NCBI RefSeq assembly: GCF_004000845.1
Contig: NZ_BIMA01000081.1
Span: 1 to 33,097, forward strand
DNA: 33,097 nt
Source of the DNA: Paenibacillus koleovorans NBRC 103111
GTDB taxonomy: Bacteria; Bacillota; Bacilli; Paenibacillales; NBRC-103111
Reading direction: 5' to 3'
Under the pieces are notes generated by a model. That model ran no database searches. It was not told the DNA's origin and saw nothing but the letters and a program-made list of their open reading frames with translations. The translations under genes and the position numbers were made by a program. Shown piece by piece: positions 15,526-22,683 of the stretch; positions within the stretch are counted from its first letter, which is position 1; each line of letters starts with the position of its first letter.

Positions 15526-16118
15526 CGCTCCGGCTTCGCCTCCCAAGGATCCAATAGTCCCAGCTCCGTCCGAACATACCCCCGAGGATAAGCCGGACCG
15601 CCATAGCCGATCTCCGACCAAACCTTCGGATGCGAGCAATAGGACTCTACCGTCATATTCAACAGCTTTTTGAACAGTGCGTCCTGCGGTATTCCGCCCC
15701 AGATGGCCGGAGGAGCCGCCGCGGATTCGCTGATTTGCCGCAAAATCTGCTTCTGAAAATCGATATCCAGCTCCACGAAGGAGCTGTCGTACTTGGACCT
15801 CACCTCTTGCTCCAACGCCTCTAGCCCCGAACGGACCAGCACGGGAGCATCGGGCACGCCGACTTTACGCTGGCTTTCGCCTGGCGATTGATGAAGCGTC
15901 TGATCGATGTGGCTTAGTATGAAATCGAGCACGTCCGGCGATTCGTCATCGACCAATAGCGAGCAAATTCGCCTCAGCAGCTCGGCCTCCGCTTGGGAAA
16001 GGAAGGAGTAGCTCTCGTGAGGTCGGAGACGGGATCCAACAATGGCTTGCGTATGGGCATCCCACTCTTCCCGCTCATTCATGACGTTGTACGAAGGATA
16101 ATGGGTTTGTCTAGTCAT
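15522..16118 (-). CDS. gluconate 2-dehydrogenase subunit 3 family protein
   Basis: This 198-residue protein matches the small (subunit 3) partner of GMC dehydrogenases: segments FLSQAEAELLRRICSLLV, an IDQTLHQSPG stretch and LLNMTVESYCSHPKVWSEIGYGGPAYPRGY, where a glycine-rich, Tyr-containing end is typical. In Proteobacteria this subunit often carries the Tat signal for the complex; here no signal is seen. ATG at 16118 is preferred, with GGAAGGAG upstream; a GTG at 16127 is too close. The gene overlaps the flavoprotein by 4 bp and starts 6 bp after the membrane protein stop. Confidence 0.88.
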   Translation of the reverse strand: MTRQTHYPSYNVMNEREEWDAHTQAIVGSRLRPHESYSFLSQAEAELLRRICSLLVDDESPDVLDFILSHIDQTLHQSPGESQRKVGVPDAPVLVRSGLEALEQEVRSKYDSSFVELDIDFQKQILRQISESAAAPPAIWGGIPQDALFKKLLNMTVESYCSHPKVWSEIGYGGPAYPRGYVRTELGLLDPWEAKPER

Positions 16119-16123
16119 GCGGC

Positions 16124-16519
16124 TCACTCCTTCCAGTAAATCGCGATCAATCCGAGGACGCTAACCGCCGAGAATACGAGCGGCAATATCACCGGGGGGC
16201 CGATGAGGAAATTGCGCAACGCATATCCTCCGACGCGAATGCCGACTCCGCGAAAATGAAAATAAAAGCCGATCAACCCGTCCACCAGACCGATCCACAT
16301 GAGGATCATAAACAAGGTGCTCAGCCACGATGCGTTATACATCACCAATACCAAACCTGCCAAGAAAAAAATAGGCGATGAAAGAACAGGCGCCCACATC
16401 GCTTTATGGGTGAAGCTTTGCCGATAATGAAACATCGTCACCTGAATGCCGATCAGCAGAAAAGCCAGGCTGACGAACAAGATCACGATCCGATCAAGCG
16501 ACCACGAATCCCAATTCAT
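16124..16519 (-). CDS. four-span membrane protein of the dehydrogenase operon
   Basis: I do not recognise this 131-residue protein. It has about four hydrophobic spans (around 10-30, 42-65, 70-88 and 105-128), His residues near span ends (MFHYRQSFTHKAM, FYFHFRG), and no signal peptide. ATG at 16519 has AGAGG 8 nt upstream; the longer in-frame start at 16705 has none. Being first in an operon with subunit 3 and the GMC flavoprotein, it may anchor them or pass electrons, taking the place of the cytochrome c subunit of classical enzymes. No CxxCH or clear heme-ligand pair arrangement is present, so this is inference. Confidence 0.7.
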   Translation of the reverse strand: MNWDSWSLDRIVILFVSLAFLLIGIQVTMFHYRQSFTHKAMWAPVLSSPIFFLAGLVLVMYNASWLSTLFMILMWIGLVDGLIGFYFHFRGVGIRVGGYALRNFLIGPPVILPLVFSAVSVLGLIAIYWKE

Positions 16520-16668
16520 ACGAAGAACCTCTTTTCCAAATGCAGTATAGTCGTTCAAATTATGTCCGGGGCGATAGTAATCTATTCCAGAAAAAACGGC
16601 TCGAGTAATAAAGGAAATGAGGGTATGAAATACTACTTGAAAATGCGAGTAGGAGCGTTGAAGAATCG

Positions 16669-18297
16669 ATGGTAGTGGCGCAGTTGATTGTGATGCAGCT
16701 TGCAAAATGGGGCATAGAGCGAATCTATGGTGTTGCGGGGGATGCCATATTCGGGTTGTTGGACGCGATTGCCAAGCAGAACAAGATTCGACTGATAACG
16801 GTTCGGCACGAATCCGTCGCCGCCTTAATGGCGTCTGCCGAAGCGAAGCTAACGGGCAAGCTTGCAGTCTGCATTGTGCAGATGGGACCAGGGCTTGCTA
16901 ATCTTGTTAATGGCTTAGGCGACGCCTACATGGATCAAGCTCCCGTGCTGGCCATCAGCGGACAAGCTCCACTCTCCCAAATCGGGACCAAGTACAAACA
17001 ATTGATTGATCAGCAATCGCTCGTGCACCCCGTGTCCCGATACAGTCAGCTGGTTGTACATCCAGACGCGGTTGCCGACTCGTTGAAACAAGCGATGCTC
17101 ACTTCCGTCCTGCAGCGAACGGTATCTCACTTGTCCATCCCCGAGGACTTATTCGGGATGATCGCCGCTGGGCAACTGGTTGATCGTCCTCAAATTACTA
17201 TTCCATCACCTGTAGATGATGCTTTGCAACCCCTGCTTCAAATTATGCACTCGGCTAAGCAGCCCATGATTCTTGTCGGCGAAGGCGCCAGATCCTCTCG
17301 GGAATCGATCTGCGCATTGGCTAAACTATGGGGGTGCGGAATCGCGACCGGGTATGGAGCCGTGGGGGTAATTCCGGATTCGGAGCCCGCTATGTTAGGG
17401 GGACTGGGCAAGGGTGGAAACTCTTATCTAACCGAACTGTTCCAACAGGCGGATGTCGTCCTAGCCGTTGAAACTACATGGTGGCCGGCTGGCCAAGCCC
17501 CCGTCTTGGCGCGAGTCCTTCAGATCGCCAAACATCAGGTAGACATCGGGGCTGGACTTCCGACTGAGCACGGAATTTTGGGTGATCCTTCGATCGTCAT
17601 GCCTAGGCTCGTAAACGGTCTCGAATCCTATGCAGGGAACCAAGCTTGGATCAAGCAAGTTCAGATGTGCAAGAGGACATGGTCCGTGCACAACGAGTCG
17701 GAGCGAAATCTCTTGGCTTCCACCGGCTCCTCCCTGCACCCGGCATCCGTGATTAGGTTAATCGAGTCCTGTTTGGCGGAGGACGCCATCGTTACGTTAG
17801 ATGAAGGCGACTCCACCTTATGGTTCCTCAGACATTTTAGAAGCGCCAATCAGAAGGTGTTGCTCTCGAGCCGTTGGCGAACGATGGGGTTCGGGTTGCC
17901 CGCCGCTTTGTCCGCCAAGCTAAATTCACCGGAAAAGCAGGTCCTCTGTATTACAGGAGATGGCGGATTAGGGATGGTGCTGGGGGATTTGATTACAGCC
18001 GTTCGATACAGCCTTGCGATTACAGTGGTTGTGTTTACCAACGGGGCGCTGCAGATGGAGGCGGATAAAATGGTCATGAAGAGGCTGCTGCCGGAGGGAA
18101 CGGAGCTGACCAATCCCGATTTTGCCAAGGTAGCGGAAGCTTGCGGTTGGACTGCTTACCGGGTAAATTCGGAAGCGCAATTGCATGTCGCTTTGCAACA
18201 ATCGCGAGCCAGCCATCTCCCCGTGTTGATTGATGCGGCTGTAGCCCGGATCCCTTATCCAGAATTCACATCCCAACTAGAAGAGGTGCGCCTATGA
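16669..18297 (+). CDS. thiamine-diphosphate-dependent enzyme, pyruvate oxidase-like
   Basis: This 542-residue protein of the POX/acetolactate synthase superfamily has the N-terminal Pyr domain with catalytic Glu in TVRHESVAALMA, a central domain, and the C-terminal ThDP motif GDGGLGMVLGDLITAVRYS...N (GDG to N). It resembles E. coli PoxB and B. subtilis YdaP but is about 30 residues shorter at the C-terminus and lacks an obvious membrane-binding tail. Expected reaction: oxidative decarboxylation of pyruvate to acetate or acetyl phosphate. AGGAG lies 13 nt before the ATG, a long spacing; a GTG at 16675 is an alternative. It overlaps the SDR gene by 4 bp and is divergent from the dehydrogenase operon. 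Confidence 0.85.
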   Translation: MVVAQLIVMQLAKWGIERIYGVAGDAIFGLLDAIAKQNKIRLITVRHESVAALMASAEAKLTGKLAVCIVQMGPGLANLVNGLGDAYMDQAPVLAISGQAPLSQIGTKYKQLIDQQSLVHPVSRYSQLVVHPDAVADSLKQAMLTSVLQRTVSHLSIPEDLFGMIAAGQLVDRPQITIPSPVDDALQPLLQIMHSAKQPMILVGEGARSSRESICALAKLWGCGIATGYGAVGVIPDSEPAMLGGLGKGGNSYLTELFQQADVVLAVETTWWPAGQAPVLARVLQIAKHQVDIGAGLPTEHGILGDPSIVMPRLVNGLESYAGNQAWIKQVQMCKRTWSVHNESERNLLASTGSSLHPASVIRLIESCLAEDAIVTLDEGDSTLWFLRHFRSANQKVLLSSRWRTMGFGLPAALSAKLNSPEKQVLCITGDGGLGMVLGDLITAVRYSLAITVVVFTNGALQMEADKMVMKRLLPEGTELTNPDFAKVAEACGWTAYRVNSEAQLHVALQQSRASHLPVLIDAAVARIPYPEFTSQLEEVRL

Positions 18298-19199
18298 TGT
18301 CATCGAACCAAATGTCGAATGCTAATCCCCAGCAGTCCGCCTTACAGCCAGCCCCTCCCTATCCCGCTCAACATCAGGCTCAGCAGCCCGGGCTTGAATC
18401 GCTGATGAACCCACGCCCAGTTTATGAGAATCCGAATTATAAGGCAAGCGGCAAGCTGTTGGATAAAGTGGCGATCATCACCGGCGGCGACAGCGGTCAA
18501 GGGAGAGCCATCGCCGTTGCCTTTGCCTCGGAGGGGGCCGACGTTGTTATAGTTTATTTGAACGAGGATGCGGATGCGGCGGAGACGAGACAAGCGGTGC
18601 AACAGAAAGGCCGACGCTGTCTGACGATCGCAGGCGATATCGGCGGCGAACCGTTCTGTCATCACGTCGTGCAGCAAACGATCGAGCAATTGGGGAGGCT
18701 GGATATTCTCGTCAACAACGCCGCTGAGCAGCATGTGCAGACCCGCTTGGAGAACATCACTTCCATCCAGATGGAGAAAACGTTCCGGACCAATTTCTAC
18801 TCGATGTTCTACTTGTGCCAAGCCGCACTGCCGCACATGAAGCCAGGCAGCACGATCCTCAATGCGGCCTCCTTGACCGCTTATGAAGGAAACGAACAGC
18901 TAATCGATTACTCCGCCACGAAAGGCGCGATCGTTGCGTTCACCCGCTCGTTGTCCAAAGCTTTGATCGGTCGCGGCATTCGAGTCAACGGAGTCGTCCC
19001 CGGAACGATATGGACCCCGCTCATCCCTGCCTCCTTCCCAGCCGACCAAGTCGCGAACTGGGGCGGAAAAACGCCGATGAAACGGGCCGGACAGCCGTAT
19101 GAGATCGCCCCGGCTTATGTCTACTTGGCCTCAGACGACTCTTCTTATGTAACCGGTCAGTTTATTCATGTAACCGGCGGTGTGATTACGAACGGGTAA
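18294..19199 (+). CDS. short-chain dehydrogenase/reductase with N-terminal extension (YdaD/YhxC-like)
   Basis: This 301-residue SDR has a Gln/Pro-rich tail (1-45) and the NPRPVYENPNYKASGKL segment seen in general-stress SDRs such as B. subtilis YdaD and YhxC. NAD(P) binding: TGGDSGQGRA, where the usual GIG is GQG. NNAAEQ, catalytic Ser in NAASLT, and Tyr/Lys in DYSATKGA are present. The C-terminus VTGQFIHVTGG is typical. It overlaps the stop of the TPP enzyme by 4 bp, so the two proteins are made together; in B. subtilis the counterparts ydaP and ydaD are both under sigma B, but no sigma-B promoter was found here. Substrate is unknown. Confidence 0.9.
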   Translation: MMSSNQMSNANPQQSALQPAPPYPAQHQAQQPGLESLMNPRPVYENPNYKASGKLLDKVAIITGGDSGQGRAIAVAFASEGADVVIVYLNEDADAAETRQAVQQKGRRCLTIAGDIGGEPFCHHVVQQTIEQLGRLDILVNNAAEQHVQTRLENITSIQMEKTFRTNFYSMFYLCQAALPHMKPGSTILNAASLTAYEGNEQLIDYSATKGAIVAFTRSLSKALIGRGIRVNGVVPGTIWTPLIPASFPADQVANWGGKTPMKRAGQPYEIAPAYVYLASDDSSYVTGQFIHVTGGVITNG

Positions 19200-19206
19200 G
19201 AAAAAA

Positions 19207-19241
19207 ACACCTAGGGCAAGCTTCCGCTCCCAGGTGTTTTT
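19207..19241. terminator. intrinsic terminator between convergent SDR genes
   Basis: ACACCT-A-GGG (19207-19216) pairs with CCC-AGGTGT (19229-19237) with one bulged A, flanked by an A-tract on the left and a T-tract on the right. It can serve both the SDR at 18294 and the convergent SDR at 19247. Confidence 0.85.
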
Positions 19242-19246
19242 AAATA

Positions 19247-20008
19247 TTAGTGAAACATCCAACCGCCGTCCACGTTCAAGGTTTGACCGGAGATGAAGTC
19301 GCTGTCAGGAGAAGCCAGGAATACGAAGGCGCCTACGATATCGCTTGCCAGCTCGCGGCGTTGGAAACATTGAAGAGCTAACAGCGCGCTCTCCGCCTTC
19401 TCCAGCTCTAGGGGATCGACCTTCTCCTCCTCCGATTCGGTCTTGACTGCGCCTGGCGAGATGCAATTCACCGTAATGCCGTATGCTCCCACTTCCCGGG
19501 CAAGCGCGCGGGTGAAGCCGATGACAGCGCCTTTGGACGAAACATAATGCAGAAAGTTTCGTTGACCGGTGTAAAAGGTAACTGATGTCACGTTTACGAT
19601 TTTGCCATACCCTTGCTGCTTCATGTAGGGAAAGGCCGCTTTCGCGCATAAGAAAGGGCCGCGTGCGTTGATGCCCATTACCCGATCCCACTCCTCGGTG
19701 GAGATCTCGTGCCATGCCTTTCGTGGATCGACCGCCGCATTGTTGACTAAGATGTCAATCGTTCCGAAGCGTGAAGCGGCTTGGTCCATCATGGCCATCA
19801 CCTGTGTCTCGTCGGAAATGTCCGTCTGATAAAAGGCGGCCTCGCCACCTAATTGAGTGATTTCCTCCACCAGGAGGGCTGCCTGCTCAGGAAAGGAACG
19901 ATCGACAATCGCCACCTTGGCGCCTTCCCGGGCATACCGCTTCGCGACAGCGGCGCCGATCGATCGGGCTGCCCCAGTCACGACGGCTACTTTGCCTTGA
20001 AGTTTCAT
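19247..20008 (-). CDS. short-chain dehydrogenase/reductase
   Basis: This 253-residue classical SDR has TGAARSIGAAVA (cofactor), a basic-free D in VAIVDRS suggesting NAD over NADP, NNAAVDPR, catalytic Ser in VTSVTFYTG and Tyr/Lys in HYVSSKGA, and C-terminal ISGQTLNVDGGW. The ATG at 20008 follows AAGGGG; a longer frame to 20203 has no start site. It lies 22 bp after the MlrC-family gene and is presumably co-transcribed. The context suggests action on a product of amide or peptide breakdown, but the substrate cannot be named. Confidence 0.9.
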   Translation of the reverse strand: MKLQGKVAVVTGAARSIGAAVAKRYAREGAKVAIVDRSFPEQAALLVEEITQLGGEAAFYQTDISDETQVMAMMDQAASRFGTIDILVNNAAVDPRKAWHEISTEEWDRVMGINARGPFLCAKAAFPYMKQQGYGKIVNVTSVTFYTGQRNFLHYVSSKGAVIGFTRALAREVGAYGITVNCISPGAVKTESEEEKVDPLELEKAESALLALQCFQRRELASDIVGAFVFLASPDSDFISGQTLNVDGGWMFH

Positions 20009-20030
20009 AGTCTCACACCCCTTCTCTTCT

Positions 20031-21548
20031 CTAAATAAAGTTGTCGTCGAACGGATACATCGGTCTTGGGATATGGCGGAACGGCAGCCCATGCAGATTA
20101 GCTGTGCTTGCGCCCGGCGTATCCAGAATGAAAATATGCTCGGACAGCTTCTCGTATTCGAACCTGAACTGAGCAGCCGACTTGACCAGAACGAAGTCGG
20201 CATTCGCCGGCTCCAAGCCTACGCTGCGATACATAGCCGGGTCGCCGGTGAACACGGACTGTTCGATGAGCAACAGCGACAGGGTACCGATGGCGATGAC
20301 CGCGGAATGCCCCATCTGGGCTTCGCTGCCCGGGACGAATCCGCCGCTGTATTGAAAGCGTCCGTCGCTTATTTTCACCACGGTGCCTTCGATCTCCAGC
20401 GGCTCTCCGAAATCGGTGCTGACGGAATGACCGACGCGCAACCGGACCGTACGCCCCTCTCCGGCGGCGACAGCAACACGAGCCGCAGCGGCGTCGAATA
20501 GAGACAGCTGTGCGCGCAGCCACTGGTCCGCGTCAAGCCGCAGCAGCTCGCGCAGCACGTAGTTGCTGTCGCCTGGCGACCCGGCGCCGGGGCTGTCGGC
20601 GGAATCGGACACGATCACCGGTCCGCTCGGGTTTTGGTCACGGATGAAGTCCAACACTCGTCCAACCGAGTATAGCTCTGCGTCGAACGAGCTCCTTTTG
20701 TCCCAGAAGAGACGAGCGAGAAGTTCCGCTTCCTCCTCCGCATCGGCTTGCTGCTCGCGTTCTCCGATCACGACGACCGAGCAGCCCATCTCCTTCACAT
20801 CCAGCCAAGGCTGTACGGCGAATAATGATGTAATCGTCGATCGGCCGGTCCGCTCCCCCTCCTCCGCTTGCTGCCACAGCTCACGCATCGGGCCGCGGGA
20901 TGTCATATGATTCTCCGCCTGCACGATCATCGGCACTTTGCGGTAAGCGATAACAGGATGACGTTTGCCCTCTATGATGTCGAACAACAAGTGAGCGGCG
21001 CGATACCCGGTCTCCCAGTAATCGACGTGCGGAAATGTGCGGTAGCCGACTAGCGCATTCACACTGGAAATGATCTTCTCCGTCACATTGGCATGTGAAT
21101 CAAGCGTGACTACGATCGGCATCTCCGGGCCTGCCATCTCTCGAACGGCCGCGAGCAGCTCGCCGCACAGGTCGTCTTCGTCCTCGCCCGACCATGCGCC
21201 GTGCAGGGTCAGGAAAATGCCATCGCACCCCTTGGCTAGGCGAGCTTGAATTCGCGGGTACAGCAACCCGGTAAGCGCTCCTACGGTAGCCCGCGGGATT
21301 CTTCCCGAAGAGGTGGCCGAAGCCGCGGCCATCGTCGGCAGCAGGTTCGCACCACGCTCCATAGCGGCCTTCATCAGCCCTCCGTATTCATTCCGGCCCT
21401 TGCTTGCCGACAGCTCTTCATCGACGAGCACATAGTTTTGCACAAAATCATCCATTCCACTTCTGGCGATACTGAACGTATTCGATTCTTGAATGATGCC
21501 TCCGAAAATGACTCTGGGCACACTATTATGCTTCGAACTTTGGCTCAT
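20031..21548 (-). CDS. M81 family metallopeptidase (MlrC-like)
   Basis: This 505-residue protein belongs to the MlrC family, named for the enzyme that cleaves linearised microcystin. Visible family segments: GGIIQESNTFS (N-terminus, metal Glu), LTLHGAW, VTLDSHANVTEKI, YRTFPHVDYWETG (Asp/His metal site), and a C-terminal half with VSDSADSPGAGSPGDS. Most members occur in bacteria that never meet microcystin, so the natural substrate is likely another amide or peptide. Start at 21548 has GGAAG upstream. A good promoter lies at 21590-21618. The SDR gene follows in the same operon. No signal peptide, so cytoplasmic. Confidence 0.92.
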   Translation of the reverse strand: MSQSSKHNSVPRVIFGGIIQESNTFSIARSGMDDFVQNYVLVDEELSASKGRNEYGGLMKAAMERGANLLPTMAAASATSSGRIPRATVGALTGLLYPRIQARLAKGCDGIFLTLHGAWSGEDEDDLCGELLAAVREMAGPEMPIVVTLDSHANVTEKIISSVNALVGYRTFPHVDYWETGYRAAHLLFDIIEGKRHPVIAYRKVPMIVQAENHMTSRGPMRELWQQAEEGERTGRSTITSLFAVQPWLDVKEMGCSVVVIGEREQQADAEEEAELLARLFWDKRSSFDAELYSVGRVLDFIRDQNPSGPVIVSDSADSPGAGSPGDSNYVLRELLRLDADQWLRAQLSLFDAAAARVAVAAGEGRTVRLRVGHSVSTDFGEPLEIEGTVVKISDGRFQYSGGFVPGSEAQMGHSAVIAIGTLSLLLIEQSVFTGDPAMYRSVGLEPANADFVLVKSAAQFRFEYEKLSEHIFILDTPGASTANLHGLPFRHIPRPMYPFDDNFI

Positions 21549-21589
21549 ATAACTGGCTTCCTTTCCCCGTTGCGGACGAAATTAACCCC

Positions 21590-21618
21590 AGTATAATTCA
21601 GCTTGATAAGATTGTCTA
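21590..21618 (-). promoter_or_regulatory. promoter of the MlrC-SDR operon
   Basis: On the minus strand TAGACA (21613-21618), 17-bp spacer and TATACT (21590-21595) match the sigma-A consensus at 5 of 6 positions in each box. The start would be near 21583, giving a 5' leader of about 35 nt. Confidence 0.6.
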
Positions 21619-21639
21619 CAATATTACAATTCGGGCGCC

Positions 21640-21670
21640 ATAGCGTTATTGGGGTTTGGAACCGCCTTTT
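21640..21670. repeat. second locus of the interspersed AGCGTTATT repeat
   Basis: The segment TAGCGTTATTGGG followed by a GGAACC-containing flank (21641-21670) matches 462-491 with four substitutions, all transitions. It lies between the MlrC promoter and the nrdF terminator. The conserved length, extending beyond the core, indicates common origin rather than chance. Confidence 0.6.
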
Positions 21671-21679
21671 CGAGGGGAG

Positions 21680-21711
21680 CAAACAAAGAGCCTGTCCACA
21701 TGGACAAGCTC
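21680..21711 (-). terminator. intrinsic terminator of nrdHIEF
   Basis: On the minus strand GAGCTTGTCC (21711-21702) pairs with GGACAGGCTC (21697-21688) with one G-U pair, loop ATGT, followed by TTTGTTTG. It sits just downstream of the nrdF stop. Confidence 0.88.
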
Positions 21712-21717
21712 TCCTCA

Positions 21718-22683
21718 TTAAAATCGAAACGTATCGTCCGTAATCGGAGCGACCTTCGCCACGGCGTAAGTCGAACCTTTCTGCGAGAAAAAATCGTAGG
21801 TCGAGCCTTCGTTCCGGATCCCGTTCATGACGATCGGGTTCACTTCCTCCTCCGGGAACATCACCTCGAAGCCGATGTTCATCAGCGCTTTGTTCGCGTT
21901 GTAGCGAACGTAGCTTTTCACATCCGGGCTCAGTCCGGTTTCGGCGTACAGATCGTTAGTATAGTTCATCTCGTTGTGATACAGATCCAACAAGAACTCA
22001 TACCCCCAGACGGTCAACTGCTCCTTCTGCTCCGCAGTGAACTGCTTGAAGCGGTGCTGCGCGAAAAATCCGATCGCAACTCCATGAATCGATTCGTCCC
22101 GGAGGATGAGCGAGATGACTTCCGCGCTGTTGCGGAGCACTCCCTGCCCGCCCAAGTAGAGCGGATAGAAGAAGCCCGAGTAGAACAGGAACGATTCCAG
22201 CATTACCGAGGCGAACATCGCCTTCCACAAGGAGACGGGATCGTTCTCCTCGATCGCCAAGTAGACGTCGCTGATTCGTTTGGCTTTATATTGCAAGTAT
22301 TCGTTGCGCTTGACCCAATCGAAGACGTTGTCGATCTCGCCGTTCGTGCAAAGCGTAGTGAAAATGTAGGAGTACGACTTGGCATGAATCGCCTCGAACG
22401 AAGCGAACACGGTGTACAAAGCTTTCTCTTGCAAGTCAGGCGCATGCCGCGCGATCTCGTTCATACCGATATTCGTTTGGATCGTATCCAGCAGCGTCAG
22501 ACCGCCGAACACCTTTTTGTACGTATCTTGATGGGAAAAATCTTGCCACTGCTTAATATCTTTACTGACCGCGATTTCTTCCGGAAACCAGATTTGCTTC
22601 CACTGTTGGTCCCAGAACACTTTGGTCAGCTCGAGTTGGTTTCGGTTCCAGTTGACCGCCTCGAACGGCTTTAGATCGAACAT
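21718..22683 (-). CDS. nrdF: class Ib ribonucleotide reductase beta subunit NrdF
   Basis: This 321-residue radical-generating subunit holds a dimetal (Mn or Fe) centre and a tyrosyl radical. Family segments are EAIHAKSYSYIFTTL (metal His and radical Tyr), MLESFLFYSGF, and SLILRDESIHGVAIG (metal Glu/His). The C-terminal tail ends DDTFRF, the part that binds NrdE. ATG at 22683 is fixed by GAGGAG 8 nt upstream, within the end of nrdE, so the genes overlap by 13 bp. A GTG at 22692 is less likely. NrdI encoded upstream would supply the oxidant for Mn assembly. Confidence 0.96.
   Translation of the reverse strand: MFDLKPFEAVNWNRNQLELTKVFWDQQWKQIWFPEEIAVSKDIKQWQDFSHQDTYKKVFGGLTLLDTIQTNIGMNEIARHAPDLQEKALYTVFASFEAIHAKSYSYIFTTLCTNGEIDNVFDWVKRNEYLQYKAKRISDVYLAIEENDPVSLWKAMFASVMLESFLFYSGFFYPLYLGGQGVLRNSAEVISLILRDESIHGVAIGFFAQHRFKQFTAEQKEQLTVWGYEFLLDLYHNEMNYTNDLYAETGLSPDVKSYVRYNANKALMNIGFEVMFPEEEVNPIVMNGIRNEGSTYDFFSQKGSTYAVAKVAPITDDTFRF

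Noticed and set aside
16560-16668. Sigma-B promoter for the TPP/SDR pair (GGGTAT near 16621)
   Set aside because: No GTTT-type -35 at 13-15 bp distance.
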